From contig CAVXUX010000002.1 in NCBI GenBank assembly GCA_963765135.1, positions 930,001 to 994,000 of the forward strand: DNA of 64,000 nt. The letters run 5' to 3'. Below are positions 39,146 through 49,230 of the stretch, one piece after another (position 1 is the stretch's first letter; each line of letters opens with the position of its first letter). The notes below the pieces were generated by a model. The model did no database searches. It was not told where the DNA came from and saw nothing but the letters and a program-made list of their open reading frames with translations. This stretch comes from JACVRW01 sp963765135 (GTDB lineage Bacteria > Actinomycetota > Thermoleophilia > Solirubrobacterales > Thermoleophilaceae). A program made the position numbers and the translations under genes.

Positions 39146-40270
39146 ATGCCTCCAATGGCGGTTACAGAGCACGACACACGGCATCTGCTGAGGGCGATCG
39201 AGCTCGCCGAGCGCGCCCGCGGGCAGACGAGCCCGAACCCGATGGTCGGCGCCGTGGTCGTCAAGGCGGGCCGCGTGATCGGCGAGGGCATCACGCATCC
39301 GCCGGGTCAGGCTCACGCCGAGCGCGCCGCGCTCGAGGACTGCAGCGAGGACCCGAGCGGCGCGACGATGTACGTCTCGCTCGAGCCGTGCGGCCACCAG
39401 GGCCGCACGCCGCCCTGCACCCAGGCGATCCTCGACGCCTCGATCGCGCGCGTGGTGATCGCCTCCGACGATCCCACCAAGAAGGCATCCGGCCGCGGCC
39501 CCGGCATCCTGCGCGACGAGGGCGTGGACGTGGTCTGGGTGGACGGCGAGGTCGCCACCGCCGCGCGGCTGCTGAACCAGCCGTTCCGCAAGCACGCCCG
39601 CACGGGGCGGCCGCTGGTGATCTTCAAGTCGGCGATGACGCTCGACGGCAAGGTGGCCACCGCGACCGGCGACTCGCAGTGGATCTCGGGCGAGGCCAGC
39701 CGCGCCCGCGCCCACCGCTGGCGCGCCGAGTCGGACGCGGTGGCGGTCGGGATCGGCACCGCGCTCTTCGACGACCCGCGCCTGACGGCCCGCATCGAGG
39801 GCGTGGCCCGCCAGCCGCGGCGCGTGGTGTTCGACTCCGAGGCGCGCCTGCCGCTCGCCTCCCAGCTGGTGCGCGGCGTGGCCGACGTGCCGGTGACCGT
39901 GGTCTGCTCGCGCGCCGCCGCGCGCACCTCGGTGCAGGGGCTCGAGTCCGCCGGGGTGGACGTGATCGTCGCCACCGGCCAGAACGAGTGCGCCCGCGTG
40001 GAGAACGCGCTCGACGAGCTCGGCACGCGCGAGGTCCAGTCGCTGCTGCTCGAGGGCGGCCCGCACCTCGCCGGCGCCTTCCTCGAGGCGGGCGAGATCG
40101 ACGAGGCGCGCATGTTCATCGCGCCGCTGATGACCGGCGGGCGCGAGGCGAAGACGGCCGTCGAGGGCATGGGGATCGAGCAGATCGCCGCGGCACCGCG
40201 CGCGCTGCACGTGGAGGTCGACCGGCTCGAGGACGACGTGCTCGTGATCGCGCGGCTGAAGGAGTGGTGA
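39146..40270 (+). CDS. ribD: Bifunctional riboflavin deaminase-reductase
   Basis: The N-terminal deaminase domain has the zinc site HAERAALED and EPCGHQGRTPPC (HAE...PC..C); the C-terminal reductase domain starts near VIFKSAMTLDGKVAT and has LLEGGPHLAGAF. It converts the product of GTP cyclohydrolase II by deamination and NADPH reduction, steps two and three of riboflavin synthesis. The 374 residues are normal. The ATG at 39146 (alternatively 39155) is preceded by an 18-base palindrome. It is the first gene of the ribD-ribE-ribBA-ribH operon; ribE starts two bases after its stop. No FMN riboswitch can fit in the 31-base leader region. Confidence 0.95.
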   Translation: MPPMAVTEHDTRHLLRAIELAERARGQTSPNPMVGAVVVKAGRVIGEGITHPPGQAHAERAALEDCSEDPSGATMYVSLEPCGHQGRTPPCTQAILDASIARVVIASDDPTKKASGRGPGILRDEGVDVVWVDGEVATAARLLNQPFRKHARTGRPLVIFKSAMTLDGKVATATGDSQWISGEASRARAHRWRAESDAVAVGIGTALFDDPRLTARIEGVARQPRRVVFDSEARLPLASQLVRGVADVPVTVVCSRAAARTSVQGLESAGVDVIVATGQNECARVENALDELGTREVQSLLLEGGPHLAGAFLEAGEIDEARMFIAPLMTGGREAKTAVEGMGIEQIAAAPRALHVEVDRLEDDVLVIARLKEW

Positions 40271-40271
40271 G

Positions 40272-40841
40272 GTGTTCACGGGGCTGGTAGCCGGCACTGG
40301 GAAGGTCCGCTCGCTGCGCGACGGCCGGCTCGAGGTCGAAACGGCGCTGGCCGCCGAGCTGGCCCCGGGCGACTCGATCGCGGTCAACGGCGTCTGCCTC
40401 ACCGCCCTCGAACCGGGCGCCGACGGATTCGCCGCCGACGTGATGCCCGAGACGCTGCGCCGCTCCTCGCTCGGCCCGCTGGCGGCCGGCGACGAGGTCA
40501 ACCTGGAGCTGCCGCTGCGAGCCAGCGACCGGCTCGGCGGCCACATGGTCCAGGGCCACGTCGACGGCACGGGGACCGTCGACGACGTGCGCGAGGAGGG
40601 CTTCTCGCGCGTCGTGCGGGTCGCCGCGCCGGTGGACCTGCTGCGCTACGTCGTGGAGAAGGGGTCGATCGCGGTGGACGGCGTGTCGCTCACGGTCAGC
40701 GCGGTCGACGATGATGCGTTCGAGGTGTCGCTGATCCCGGAGACGCTGGAGCGCACGACACTGGGCTCGGCGGCGCCGGGCCGGGCCGTGAACCTGGAGG
40801 TGGACGTGTTGGCCAAGTACGTGGAGAAGCTGCACGCATGA
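40272..40841 (+). CDS. ribE: Riboflavin synthase, alpha type
   Basis: This 189-residue protein starts at GTG with MFTGLVAGTGKVRSL, the classic opening. It contains two similar domains of about 95 residues (GDSIAVNGVCLTAL and KGSIAVDGVSLTVS), as the lumazine dismutase needs to bring two lumazines together. It makes riboflavin from two molecules of 6,7-dimethyl-8-ribityllumazine. Its stop overlaps the ribBA ATG by 4 bases (ATGA), so translation is coupled. Confidence 0.95.
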   Translation: MFTGLVAGTGKVRSLRDGRLEVETALAAELAPGDSIAVNGVCLTALEPGADGFAADVMPETLRRSSLGPLAAGDEVNLELPLRASDRLGGHMVQGHVDGTGTVDDVREEGFSRVVRVAAPVDLLRYVVEKGSIAVDGVSLTVSAVDDDAFEVSLIPETLERTTLGSAAPGRAVNLEVDVLAKYVEKLHA

Positions 40842-42153
40842 GCCCATTCAGCCCGATCGAGGAAGCGCTCGAGGACGTCCGCGCCGGGCGCATGGTGGTC
40901 GTGTGCGACGCCGAGGACCGCGAGAACGAGGGCGACCTCACGCTGGCGGCCCAGTTCGCCACGCCCGAGGCGATCAACTTCATGGCCATGCACGGGCGCG
41001 GCCTGATCTGCCTGGCGCTCACGCCCGAACGCTGCGACGAGCTCGGGCTCGACCTGATGGCGGCCAAGAACGAGTCGCCCTTCCAGACCGCGTTCACCGT
41101 CTCGGTCGAGGCGCGCGAGGGCATCACCACCGGGATCTCCGCGCACGACCGCGCCCACACGGTCCAGGTCGCGATCGACCCGAGCAGCCGGCCCCAGGAC
41201 CTCGTCCAGCCGGGCCACATCTTCCCGCTCAAGGCGAAGACCGGCGGCGTGCTCGAGCGCACCGGCCAGACCGAGGCGGCGGTCGACCTGGCGCGGCTGG
41301 CCGGCCTCAACCCGAGCGGAGTGATCTGCGAGGTCATGAACGACGACGGCACGATGGCGCGCGTGCCCGACCTCGAGGCCTACTGCGCCAAGCACGGGCT
41401 GAAGATGATCACGGTCGCCGACCTGATCGCCTACCGGCGCCAGCACGACAAGCTCGTCGAGCGGGTCGCCGAGGCGCAGCTGCCGACCCAGTTCGGGGAC
41501 TTCACGGTGGTCGGCTTCCGCTCGCTCGTCGACGAGAAGCACCACGTGGCGATGGTCAAGGGGGAGGTCGACGGCGAGGAGGACGTGCTCGTGCGCGTGC
41601 ACTCCGAGTGCCTCACCGGCGACGTCTTCCACTCGCTGCGCTGCGACTGCGGCCAGCAGCTCGAGGACGCGCTGGCGCGCATCGAGAGCGAGGAGCAGGG
41701 CGTGCTGCTCTACCTCGCCCAGGAGGGGCGCGGCATCGGGCTGCTGAACAAGCTGCGCGCCTACAAGCTCCAGGAGCAGGGACGCGACACAGTCGACGCC
41801 AACCTCGAGCTCGGCCTGCCCGCCGACCTGCGCGACTACGGCATCGGCGCGCAGATCCTGGTGGACCTCGGGCTCAGCTCGATCCGCCTGCTGACCAACA
41901 ACCCGAAGAAGATCGTGGGGCTCGAGGGCTACGGCCTGTCGGTGACCGACCAGATCCCGATCGAGCACGCGCCCGGCGACCACAACCGCGACTACCTGCG
42001 CGCGAAGAAGGACCGCCTCGGCCACCTGCTCCACCACCAGGGCCTGGCGCTCGACGAGGAGATGATCCACGAGGAGCAGGTCGGCGACCGCGCCCGGGCG
42101 GCGGCCGACGCCGACCTCTACGGGCAGGGCCCGGCGCCGAGGCGCACCCGTGA
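40838..42153 (+). CDS. ribBA: 3,4-DHBP synthase / GTP cyclohydrolase II (stop not visible in frame)
   Basis: The N-terminal RibB domain has VCDAEDRENEGDLTLAAQF and a HDRAHTVQVAID segment; the C-terminal RibA domain has the zinc site SECLTGDVFHSLRCDCGQQL and the GTP-binding LLYLAQEGRGIGLLNKLRAY. The protein makes both precursors of lumazine. In frame it has no stop before 42646 and would overlap all of ribH; the tail there is a shadow of ribH. A stop TGA at 42151-42153 fits ribH coupling if one base is missing or two are extra near the end, so I end the gene there. The true C-terminus, beyond about DRARAAADADLYG, is uncertain. Confidence 0.9.
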
Positions 42154-42578
42154 GCGACCTGTACGCGGCCTGCGTCGGCCGCTTCTACGAGGACCTGGCC
42201 CGGCGGCTCGTGGAGGGCGCCTCGCGGATGTTCCTCGAGGCGGGCGGGTCGGTCGACGTGCACGAGGTGCCGGGCGCCTTCGAGCTGCCGCTGGCGGCGA
42301 AGTACTGCGCCGAGTCGGGCCGCTACGCCGGTGTGGTCTGCCTCGGCGCGGTGATCCGCGGCGAGACCGACCACTACGAGTACGTCTGCGGCGAGGCCGC
42401 GCGCGGCATCCAGCGCGTGCAGCTGGACACCGGCGTGCCCTGCGCGTTCGGGGTGCTGACCGTGGACAACATGGAGCAGGCGCTGGCCCGCGCCGGCGGC
42501 GGCAAGCGCCACCAGGGCGAGGACGCCGCCCAGGCCGTGCTGGCGATGGTCGAGCTGCGGCGGCAGCTCAGCGGCTAG
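42150..42578 (+). CDS. ribH: 6,7-dimethyl-8-ribityllumazine synthase
   Basis: This 142-residue protein joins DHBP with the ribityl-pyrimidine to form lumazine. It has VHEVPGAFELPLAAKY, the catalytic-His region IRGETDHYEYVCGEAARG and VPCAFGVLTVDNMEQALARAG, all family hallmarks. The GTG start sits at the likely end of ribBA. Its usual first residues before the core are short here, but the length is near the lower norm. The stop overlaps the end of the convergent SnoaL-like gene by 11 bases, closing the operon. Confidence 0.95.
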   Translation: MSDLYAACVGRFYEDLARRLVEGASRMFLEAGGSVDVHEVPGAFELPLAAKYCAESGRYAGVVCLGAVIRGETDHYEYVCGEAARGIQRVQLDTGVPCAFGVLTVDNMEQALARAGGGKRHQGEDAAQAVLAMVELRRQLSG

Positions 42579-42969
42579 CCGCTTCCCGCGCCTCTTCCAC
42601 CCGGTTGAGAAACGGCTCGAAGCGGGTGAGCAGGCCGTCGACATGATCGAGCAGCCATGCGCACGGCTGATCGACGGGGGCGCCGCTTCCCCTTCCACGC
42701 AGGTGGACGGAGCCGATCCCGAGTACGCGGCCGGGCTTGACCTCGTCCAGGTCGTCGATCTCCAGCTGCCACTCGTCGAACACCTCCTCCATGTCCGACA
42801 CCCAGCGCTCGAGGCCCTCGAGCCCGCGGTACACGCTCCCGCTGACGACGCCGACCGCGGAATGGATCTCCACGTCCGGGTGGACCCACTCCGGGTCGAA
42901 GGTGTGCTCGCCGCGGTTCCAGCGGGCGAACCCCTCGCGAATGCGCTGATCGAGCTCTGGCGGGATCAT
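42568..42969 (-). CDS. SnoaL/NTF2-like small protein
   Basis: This 133-residue protein shows the NTF2-like order with RIREGFARWNRGEHTFDPEWVHPDVEIHSAV split as helix and first strands, then YRGLEGLERWVSDMEEVFDEW and later LGIGSVHLRGRGSGAPVDQP. The same GRGxGAPVD pattern appears in the double-domain protein at 47977, so these are related. It is convergent with ribH and divergent from the threonine aldolase gene (23 bases apart). Function unknown. Confidence 0.7.
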   Translation of the reverse strand: MIPPELDQRIREGFARWNRGEHTFDPEWVHPDVEIHSAVGVVSGSVYRGLEGLERWVSDMEEVFDEWQLEIDDLDEVKPGRVLGIGSVHLRGRGSGAPVDQPCAWLLDHVDGLLTRFEPFLNRVEEAREAASR

Positions 42970-42992
42970 CCGCTCGTTTAGCCTCCACCGCC

Positions 42993-44006
42993 GTGGCCGG
43001 TGCCGTCAACCTCTACAGCGACACGCAGACCCGCCCCAGCGAGGGCATGCGGCGCGCCATCGCGACGGCGGACGTGGGCGACGAGCAGCGCCGCGAGGAC
43101 CCGACCACGCGGCACCTGGAGGAGCGCGTGGCCGAGCTGCTCGGACAGGAGGCGGGGCTGTTCCTGCCGAGCGGCACGATGTGCAACCAGATCGCCCTGC
43201 GCCTGCACGCGCGGCCCGGCGGCGACGAGCTGATCCTCGACGGCACCGCGCACCCGATCATCGCCGAGGCCGGCGGCCCGGCCTGGAACGCCGGCCTGAT
43301 GATCCACGCGCTCGACGGCGACGGCGGCATCTTCACCGGCGACCAGGTGCGCGCCGCGATCCGGCCCGACAGCCGCTACATGCCGCGCTCGCGGGTGGTC
43401 TCGGTCGAGCAGACCACCAACATGGGCGGCGGGCGGGTCTGGCCGCTCGACGCGGTCTACGACGTGCTCGTCGCGGCGCGCGAGCACGACCTGCGCACGC
43501 ACATGGACGGCGCGCGGCTGATGAACGCCGTGGTCGCCTCGGGCGTCTCGGCGGCCGAGTTCGCGGGCGGGTTCGACACCGCCTGGCTCGACTTCACGAA
43601 GGGTCTCGGCGCGCCGGTCGGCGCCGTGCTGTGCGGCTCGCAGGAGCTGATCGCCGAGGCGTGGCGCTGGAAGCAGCAGATGGGCGGCGCCATGCGTCAG
43701 GCCGGCATCGTCGCAGCCGGGTGCCTGTACGCGCTCGACCACAACGTCGAGCGGCTGGCCGAGGACCACGAGCACGCGCGGATGCTGGCCGACGGGCTCA
43801 CCGAGCTCGGCTGCGAGGTGGTCGTGCCGGAGACCAACATCGTGATCTTCTCCGCTCCCGAGGGTTTCGTGGAGGCGATGGGGCGTCACGCGATCGAGCT
43901 GAGCGGCACGCCAGACGGGCGCGTCCGGGCCGTCACGCACCTCGACGTGGGCCGCGCCGAGGTCGACGAAGCGCTCAAGGTGGCCCGAACCGTGCTGCTA
44001 CCCTGA
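42993..44006 (+). CDS. ltaE: Low-specificity L-threonine aldolase
   Basis: This 337-residue PLP enzyme cleaves threonine to glycine and acetaldehyde. It opens with VNLYSDTQTRPSEGMRRAI, typical of the family, followed by GQEAGLFLPSGTMCNQIAL, HMDGARLMNAVVASG with the cofactor Asp, and the PLP-lysine region DFTKGLGAPVGAVLCGS. It starts at GTG. The next gene, rpmB, begins 6 bases after its stop, so both may be in one unit although their functions differ. Confidence 0.93.
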   Translation: MAGAVNLYSDTQTRPSEGMRRAIATADVGDEQRREDPTTRHLEERVAELLGQEAGLFLPSGTMCNQIALRLHARPGGDELILDGTAHPIIAEAGGPAWNAGLMIHALDGDGGIFTGDQVRAAIRPDSRYMPRSRVVSVEQTTNMGGGRVWPLDAVYDVLVAAREHDLRTHMDGARLMNAVVASGVSAAEFAGGFDTAWLDFTKGLGAPVGAVLCGSQELIAEAWRWKQQMGGAMRQAGIVAAGCLYALDHNVERLAEDHEHARMLADGLTELGCEVVVPETNIVIFSAPEGFVEAMGRHAIELSGTPDGRVRAVTHLDVGRAEVDEALKVARTVLLP

Positions 44007-44012
44007 CGCGCC

Positions 44013-44204
44013 GTGGCAAAGGTCTGTTACTCGTGCAAGAAGGGCCCCGCGTTCGGCAACAGCCGCAGCCACTCGATGGTGGCCACCAGGCGGCGCTTCA
44101 ACCCGAACCTGCAGAAGGTCCGCATCGACGTCGGGGGCACTCCCCGGCGCGAGTACGTCTGCACGCGCTGCCTCAAGGCCGGCAAGGTCACGAAGCACGT
44201 ATAG
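44013..44204 (+). CDS. rpmB: 50S ribosomal protein L28, zinc-binding type
   Basis: This 63-residue protein begins (GTG) MAKVCYSCKKGPAFGNSRSH and contains VATRRRFNPNLQKVRI, a hallmark of L28. Two CxxC pairs, CYSC and CTRC, form the zinc site of the C-plus type, which indicates that its Zur-regulated cysteine-free partner may exist elsewhere. In most bacteria rpmB pairs with rpmG; here it stands alone upstream of the FakA-type gene and recG, an arrangement common in Gram-positives. Confidence 0.96.
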   Translation: MAKVCYSCKKGPAFGNSRSHSMVATRRRFNPNLQKVRIDVGGTPRREYVCTRCLKAGKVTKHV

Positions 44205-44226
44205 CCGCCGCCGTAGGCTGTACAAC

Positions 44227-45876
44227 GTGCCCGTGCCCGACGAGAGCCTGGTCCGCTTCCGGCGGGTCGTCACTTCCGCGCTCGCGGAGCTCGAGAACCG
44301 GCGGCAGGAGGTCAACGACCTGAACGTGTTCCCGGTCGCCGACGGCGACACGGGGGACAACATGGCGCTCACGCTGCGCGCGGTCGCCGACGAGCTCAAC
44401 GGCATGAACGGCAAGCCGCTCGACGGCAGCGGCCGCGACGAGATCGTCAGCGCCGTCGCGCGCGCGGCGCTGCTCGGCGCGCGCGGCAACTCCGGCGTGA
44501 TCCTGTCCCAGATCGTGCGCGGCGCGGCCGAGGAGCTGGCCTCGCGACCGGGCGAGCTGGTCGACCCGATCCTCGTCTCCGCCGCGCTCGCCCGCGCCGC
44601 CGACGCCGCCTACGCGTCGGTGCGCGACCCCGCCGAGGGCACGATGCTGTCGGCCGTGCGCGCGATGGCCGCCGCGTGGCGCACGACCTGGCCCACATGG
44701 ACACCCAGCGGCTCGGTCCCGACGCCACGGCGCAGGAGCAGGACGAGCTGCTCGCCGAGGTGCTCGAGAACGCGCTCGAGGCCGGCAAGGAGGCCGTCGA
44801 GCGCGGCCCCGAGCAGCTCGCCATCCTGCGCGAGTCGGGCGTGGTCGACGCCGGCGCCTACGGCCTCACCGTGATCCTCGCCGGCTGCCTCGCCGGGCTG
44901 CGCGACGCCGCGGCGCCGCAGCTCGACCACCAGTACGCGCCCGGCGGCGCTGCACCGCCCCGAGCACGAGTCGTCGAGCTTCCGCTACTGCACCAACTTC
45001 GCCGTCACCGGCGAGAACCTCGAGGCGGGCCGCTTCACCGCGCTGCTCGAGGACCTCGGCGACTCGGTGCTGGTGGTCGGCGACGACCGCACGCTGCGCG
45101 TGCACGTCCACACCGACGAGCCCGAGCGCGCGGTCGCGCTGTTCGACTCGGTCGGCGAGGTCTCGCGCTTCGACGTGGCCGACATGCACGAGCAGGTGGC
45201 CGACCGCAGCGCGCGGCTGTCCGGCGAGAGCGCGGCGACCGACCGTCGACCTGCGCCGTCGTCGCGGTCGCCAGCGGCTCGGGGGTGAAGCGGCTCTACG
45301 AGGAGCTTGGAGTGCTGGTGGTGGACGGCGGCGCGACGATGAACCCCTCGACCTACGAGCTGCTCGCGGGCATCCACGCGGCGCCCGGCGACGGAGGTGC
45401 TGGTGCTGCCCAACAGCCCCAACGTGATCCTGGCCGCCGAGCGCGCCGCGGAGCTGTCCGAGAAGCCGGCGCGCGTCGTCCCGACCACGGCGCCCCAGGA
45501 GGGGCTGGCCGCGCTGCTCGCGTTCGACCCGACCCAGGGCAGCGACGCGAACGAGACCGTCGTCCACAAGGCCGCGATGGCGCTGCGCCTGGGCGGCGTG
45601 GCGCCGGCGGCGCGCGACGACGCCCAGGGACGCTTCAGCGCCGGCGAGGCGGTCGGCTACGCCGGCGGCGAGCTGGTCGCCTGGGGCGACCCGGCCGAGA
45701 CGCTCGCCGCCACGCTCGCGCAGATCGCCGACGGCGCCGAGCTGCTCACCTGCATCGCGGGCGAGCAGCCGCCGCTCGACCGCGCCGCCGTGGAGGAGCG
45801 CGCGCCCGCCGGCGTCGAGGTGGAGTACCACGAGGGCGGCCAGCCCGCGTGGTGGTGGCTGCTCTGCGCGGAGTGA
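44227..45876 (+). CDS. fakA: DhaL/DegV-linked kinase, FakA-like (frame broken four times)
   Basis: The N-terminal DhaL domain has DLNVFPVADGDTGDNMALTL, which binds ATP-Mg, and LLGARGNSGVILSQIVRG. The long C-terminal domain includes ESSSFRYCTNFAVTGENL and VLVLPNSPNVILAAERA. This layout, about 550 residues, is that of FakA (fatty acid kinase), which phosphorylates DegV/FakB-bound fatty acids. In Gram-positives it often lies between rpmB and recG, as here. Breaks are near 44677 and 45243 (one base missing or two extra) and 44950 and 45394 (one extra). The stop overlaps the recG GTG. Confidence 0.83.
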
Positions 45877-47967
45877 ACAAGTTCGCCTCGAAGGAGCCGC
45901 TGCCCGACGACGCGCCCGTCCGCTCCTACCCCAAGCCAAGCCTGCTCGCCGAGCCGCTCGACGGTCCCAAGGCGCTCGAGCGGCTCGGCATCGCCACCTG
46001 GGGCGACCTGATCGAGCACCTGCCGCACGCCCACCGCGACCGCCGCGACGTGCGGCTGGTCGGCGAGCTGGGCGTGGGGGAGGAGGCGACCGTCGCGGTG
46101 GCGGTCCGCGGGGTGACCGTCAAGCCGATGCGCGACCGGCGCCGCAAGCGCGTGGAGGCGCGCGTGTTCGACGAGAGCGGCCCGCTCGTGGCGGTGTGGT
46201 TCAACCAGCCCTGGATCGCCCGCCAGCTGGGCGAGGGGTCGCAGGTGCTGCTTCACGGCAAGCTGCGCCGCCGCGGCGAGTTCTGGGTCACCGAGTTCGA
46301 GCAGCTCGGCGGCGACGGCGCGCCCGTGCACACGGTCGGGCTCGTGCCGGTCCACCCGGCGACCGAGGGGATCAGCGCCGCCAAGCTGCGCGAGCTGATG
46401 TGGGAGGCCTACCCGCGCATGCTCGCTTCGGTGGAGCCGCTGCCGACCGCGCTGCGAGTGGCCGAGTCGCTGCCCGACCGCCCGGCGGCGCTGGCCGCCG
46501 CGCACTTCCCCGACCGCGAGGAGGACGAGCAGGGCGCCCGGCGCCGGCTCGCGTTCGAGGAGCTGTTCCTGCTCCAGCTGGCGGTCGGCGGCCGGCGCCG
46601 CGCCCGCCGGGAGGGGCGCCGCGCGCGGCCGCTCGCGGCCCGCGGCGTGGTGGTGGACCGCTGGCGCTGGTCGCTGCCGTTCGAGCTGACCGGGGACCAG
46701 ATCGCCGCCATGGGCGAGATCGACGCCGACCTCGGCGGCGAGCGCCCGATGCAGCGGCTGCTGATGGGGGAGGTGGGGAGCGGCAAGACGGTCGTAGCCC
46801 TGGAGGCCATGCTGCGCGCGGTCGAAAACGGCGCGCAGGCGGCCCTGATGGCGCCCACCGAGACGCTCGCCGAGCAGCACCACCGCACGCTCGACTCGCT
46901 GCTCGGCGGCACGCTGCCGCTGGAGCTGCTGACCGGGTCGACCACCGCGGCGCGCCGGCGCGACCTGCTCGACCGGCTCGCCAGCGGGCAGCTGCAGCTG
47001 GTCGTCGGCACCCACGCGCTGATCGAGCCCGCGGTGGAGTTCCGCGACCTGGCCGTGGTCGTCGTCGACGAGCAGCACCGCTTCGGAGTCCGCCAGCGCG
47101 CCGCCCTCGACGCCAAGGCGCCCGAAGGTCTGGTGCCGCACTCCCTGCACATGACCGCCACGCCGATCCCGCGCACGCTCTCGCTGACCGCCTACGGCGA
47201 CCTCGACGCGACCGTGCTGCGCGAGCTGCCGCAGGGCCGGCGGCCGGTCGAGACGTTCGTGGTCGACGGCGCCCGCGCCCGGGCGCGTGCCTACGAGCGC
47301 ATCCGCGAGGAGATCGCCGCCGGGACGGCAGTGCTTCGTCGTCTGCCCGCTGGTCGAGGAGTCGGAGGCGCTCCAGGCCAAGGCCGCCACGGTCGAGTAC
47401 GAGCGGCTGCGCACCACCGAGTTCGCCAACCAGCGGGTCGAGCTGATCCACGGCCAGATGCCGTCGAAGAAGAAGACGGCGGCGATGGAGGCGTTCGCGC
47501 GGGGCGAGGCCGACGTGCTCGTGGCGACGAGCGTGATCGAGGTCGGCATCGACGTGCCCAACGCCACGGTGATGCTGATCGAGGCGGCCGAGCGCTACGG
47601 CCTGTCGCAGCTGCACCAGCTGCGCGGGCGGGTGGGCCGCGGCGAGCACGGGTCGCTCTGCATCGTCTTCGGCGATCCCAAGCTGCCGCGCCTGGAGGCG
47701 ATCGCGGGCGAGCGCGACGGCTTCCGCCTCGCCGAGATCGACCTCGAGCTGCGCGGCGCCGGCGACGTGCTCGGCATGCGCCAGCACGGCCTGCCCGAGT
47801 TCCGCGTGGCGCGGCTGCCCGAGGACGCCGAGCTGCTCGTGCGCGCGCGCGACCGCGCCGACTCGATCCTGCTCGAGGACCCGCGCCTCGAGCTGCCCGA
47901 GCACGCGCTGCTGCGCGAGGCGGTGGTGGCTCGCTTCGGCTCCGAGCTCGACCCGATCCCGGCATGA
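45873..47967 (+). CDS. recG: ATP-dependent DNA helicase RecG (frame broken once)
   Basis: After repair the protein has about 697 residues. The N-terminal wedge/OB part has VAVRGVTVKPMRDRRRKRVE. The helicase motifs are intact: LMGEVGSGKTVVALEAML (I), TETLAEQHHRTL (Ia), VVDEQHRFGVRQR (II, DEQH), MTATPIPRTLSLT (III), ATSVIEVGIDVPNATVML (V) and QLHQLRGRVGRGEH (VI). RecG remodels stalled forks and branched DNA. One break near 47330 (GCCGGGACGG carries one extra G). The GTG start overlaps the FakA stop (GTGA). Confidence 0.94.
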
Positions 47968-47976
47968 GCGAGGCGC

Positions 47977-48712
47977 ATGCGCATCCTCCAGCGAGGCTAC
48001 GAGCTGATCTGGCGCGAGGATCGGCTCGAGGACGCGCTGATCGGGCTCGATCCCGAGTTCGAGTGGGTTGTGCCCGGCCACCCGGAGGGCGACGTCCGCC
48101 AGGGCGCGGATGCGACGATCGCCTTCTTCCGCGACTGGATCGAGCCCTGGGACGAGCTGCAAGTGGACTGGGATCTCCTTCCTGCGGGCCCGGACCGGGT
48201 GCTGGCGATTCTGACCATGAGCGGGCGTGGCCGCGAGAGCGGCGCTCCGGTCGACATGCGGGTGGGCCAGCTCTGGACCTTCCGCGAGGGCCGCGCGGTG
48301 CGGATGGTCATGTACGACGACGTCGACGAGGCGCTGCGGGAGGCCGTCGTCCGACAACGCCACGGCGGCATACGGGTCCGGCGACTACGAGGCGGTAATC
48401 CCGTACCTCGCCGAGGATGTCGTCTGGGAGGAGGACCCCGAGTGGCCCGACGGCCAGACCTGGCACGGCCACGAGGGCGTGCGGGCGTCGTTCCGTGAAC
48501 GACTCGAGAGCACCAGCATCAGCGTGGAGATCGACGAGCTGATCGCCCGCGGCGACCAGGTGCTGACGCTGATGAGCTGGACCGCGGAGGGGGTGGGCAG
48601 CGGCGCCACCGCGCAGCTGCGACCCGGCGTGATCTATGAGTTCGAGGGCGAGCTCGTCAAGCGGACGCGGTTCTTCCTCGATCAGGGCCGCGCCCGCGAG
48701 GCCTTCGGTTGA
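47977..48712 (+). CDS. Tandem SnoaL/NTF2-like protein (frame broken once)
   Basis: Two NTF2-like domains follow each other. The first (about residues 1-125) begins MRILQRGYELIWREDRLEDAL and contains GRGRESGAPVDMRVGQLWTF; the second begins near DNATAAYGSGDYEAVIPYLAED and ends TRFFLDQGRAREAFG. The frame breaks near 48350, between the domains, where one base is extra. Since no start codon stands cleanly before domain 2, I read one protein of about 244 residues. An alternative is two coupled genes. GAGG before ATG 47977 supports the start. Function unknown. Confidence 0.6.
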
Positions 48713-49230
48713 GGGTCGTCGCCGGCGCGTTCAAGGGCCGCCGCCTGGCGGCGCCGCGCGGCACGCGCACCCGGCCGACCGCCGACCGCGTCCGCGAGGC
48801 GCTCTTCTCGATGCTCGGCGACGTCGGCGGCGCTCGCGTGCTCGACCTCTACGCCGGCTCCGGCGCGCTCGGCATCGAGGCGCTCTCGCGCGGCGCCGAC
48901 AGCGCGGTCTTCGTGGAGCGCGACGCCCAGGCGGTCGCCGCGATCGAGCGCAACCTCGCGGCGGTGGGGGCCGAGGCGACCGTCGTGCGCCAGGACGTGC
49001 TGCGCTTCCTGGCCCGCGCGGATGGAGCGTTCGACCTCGTGTTCTGCGACCCTCCATATGATTCTGCGGCCGGCCTGGCAGGGCCACTGGCCGAGCACCT
49101 GCCGACTTTCTGTGCAGAAGACGCCCGAATCGTGACCGAATCAGACAAGCGCAACCCGCTCGTGCTCCCGTTCCCGCTCCTCGTGGAGCGCGCGTACGGC
49201 GACACCCGGATCGCGATCCATGGGCGCTGA
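48709..49230 (+). CDS. rsmD: 16S rRNA (guanine-966-N2)-methyltransferase
   Basis: This 173-residue RsmD enzyme starts at a TTG that overlaps the stop of the previous gene. It begins MRVVAGAFKGRRLAAPRG, has the SAM motif RVLDLYAGSGALGIEALSRG, and the catalytic DLVFCDPPYDS (DPPY). It methylates G966 of 16S rRNA. Gene order rsmD-coaD is conserved widely, and coaD starts 11 bases before its stop, so the pair is coupled. Confidence 0.95.
   Translation: MRVVAGAFKGRRLAAPRGTRTRPTADRVREALFSMLGDVGGARVLDLYAGSGALGIEALSRGADSAVFVERDAQAVAAIERNLAAVGAEATVVRQDVLRFLARADGAFDLVFCDPPYDSAAGLAGPLAEHLPTFCAEDARIVTESDKRNPLVLPFPLLVERAYGDTRIAIHGR

Noticed and set aside
40838..42646. Real RibBA-RibH overlapping fusion protein
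   Set aside because: The extra 165 residues are an out-of-frame reading of ribH with Arg/Gly/Ala bias, and ribH has its own start and complete sequence.
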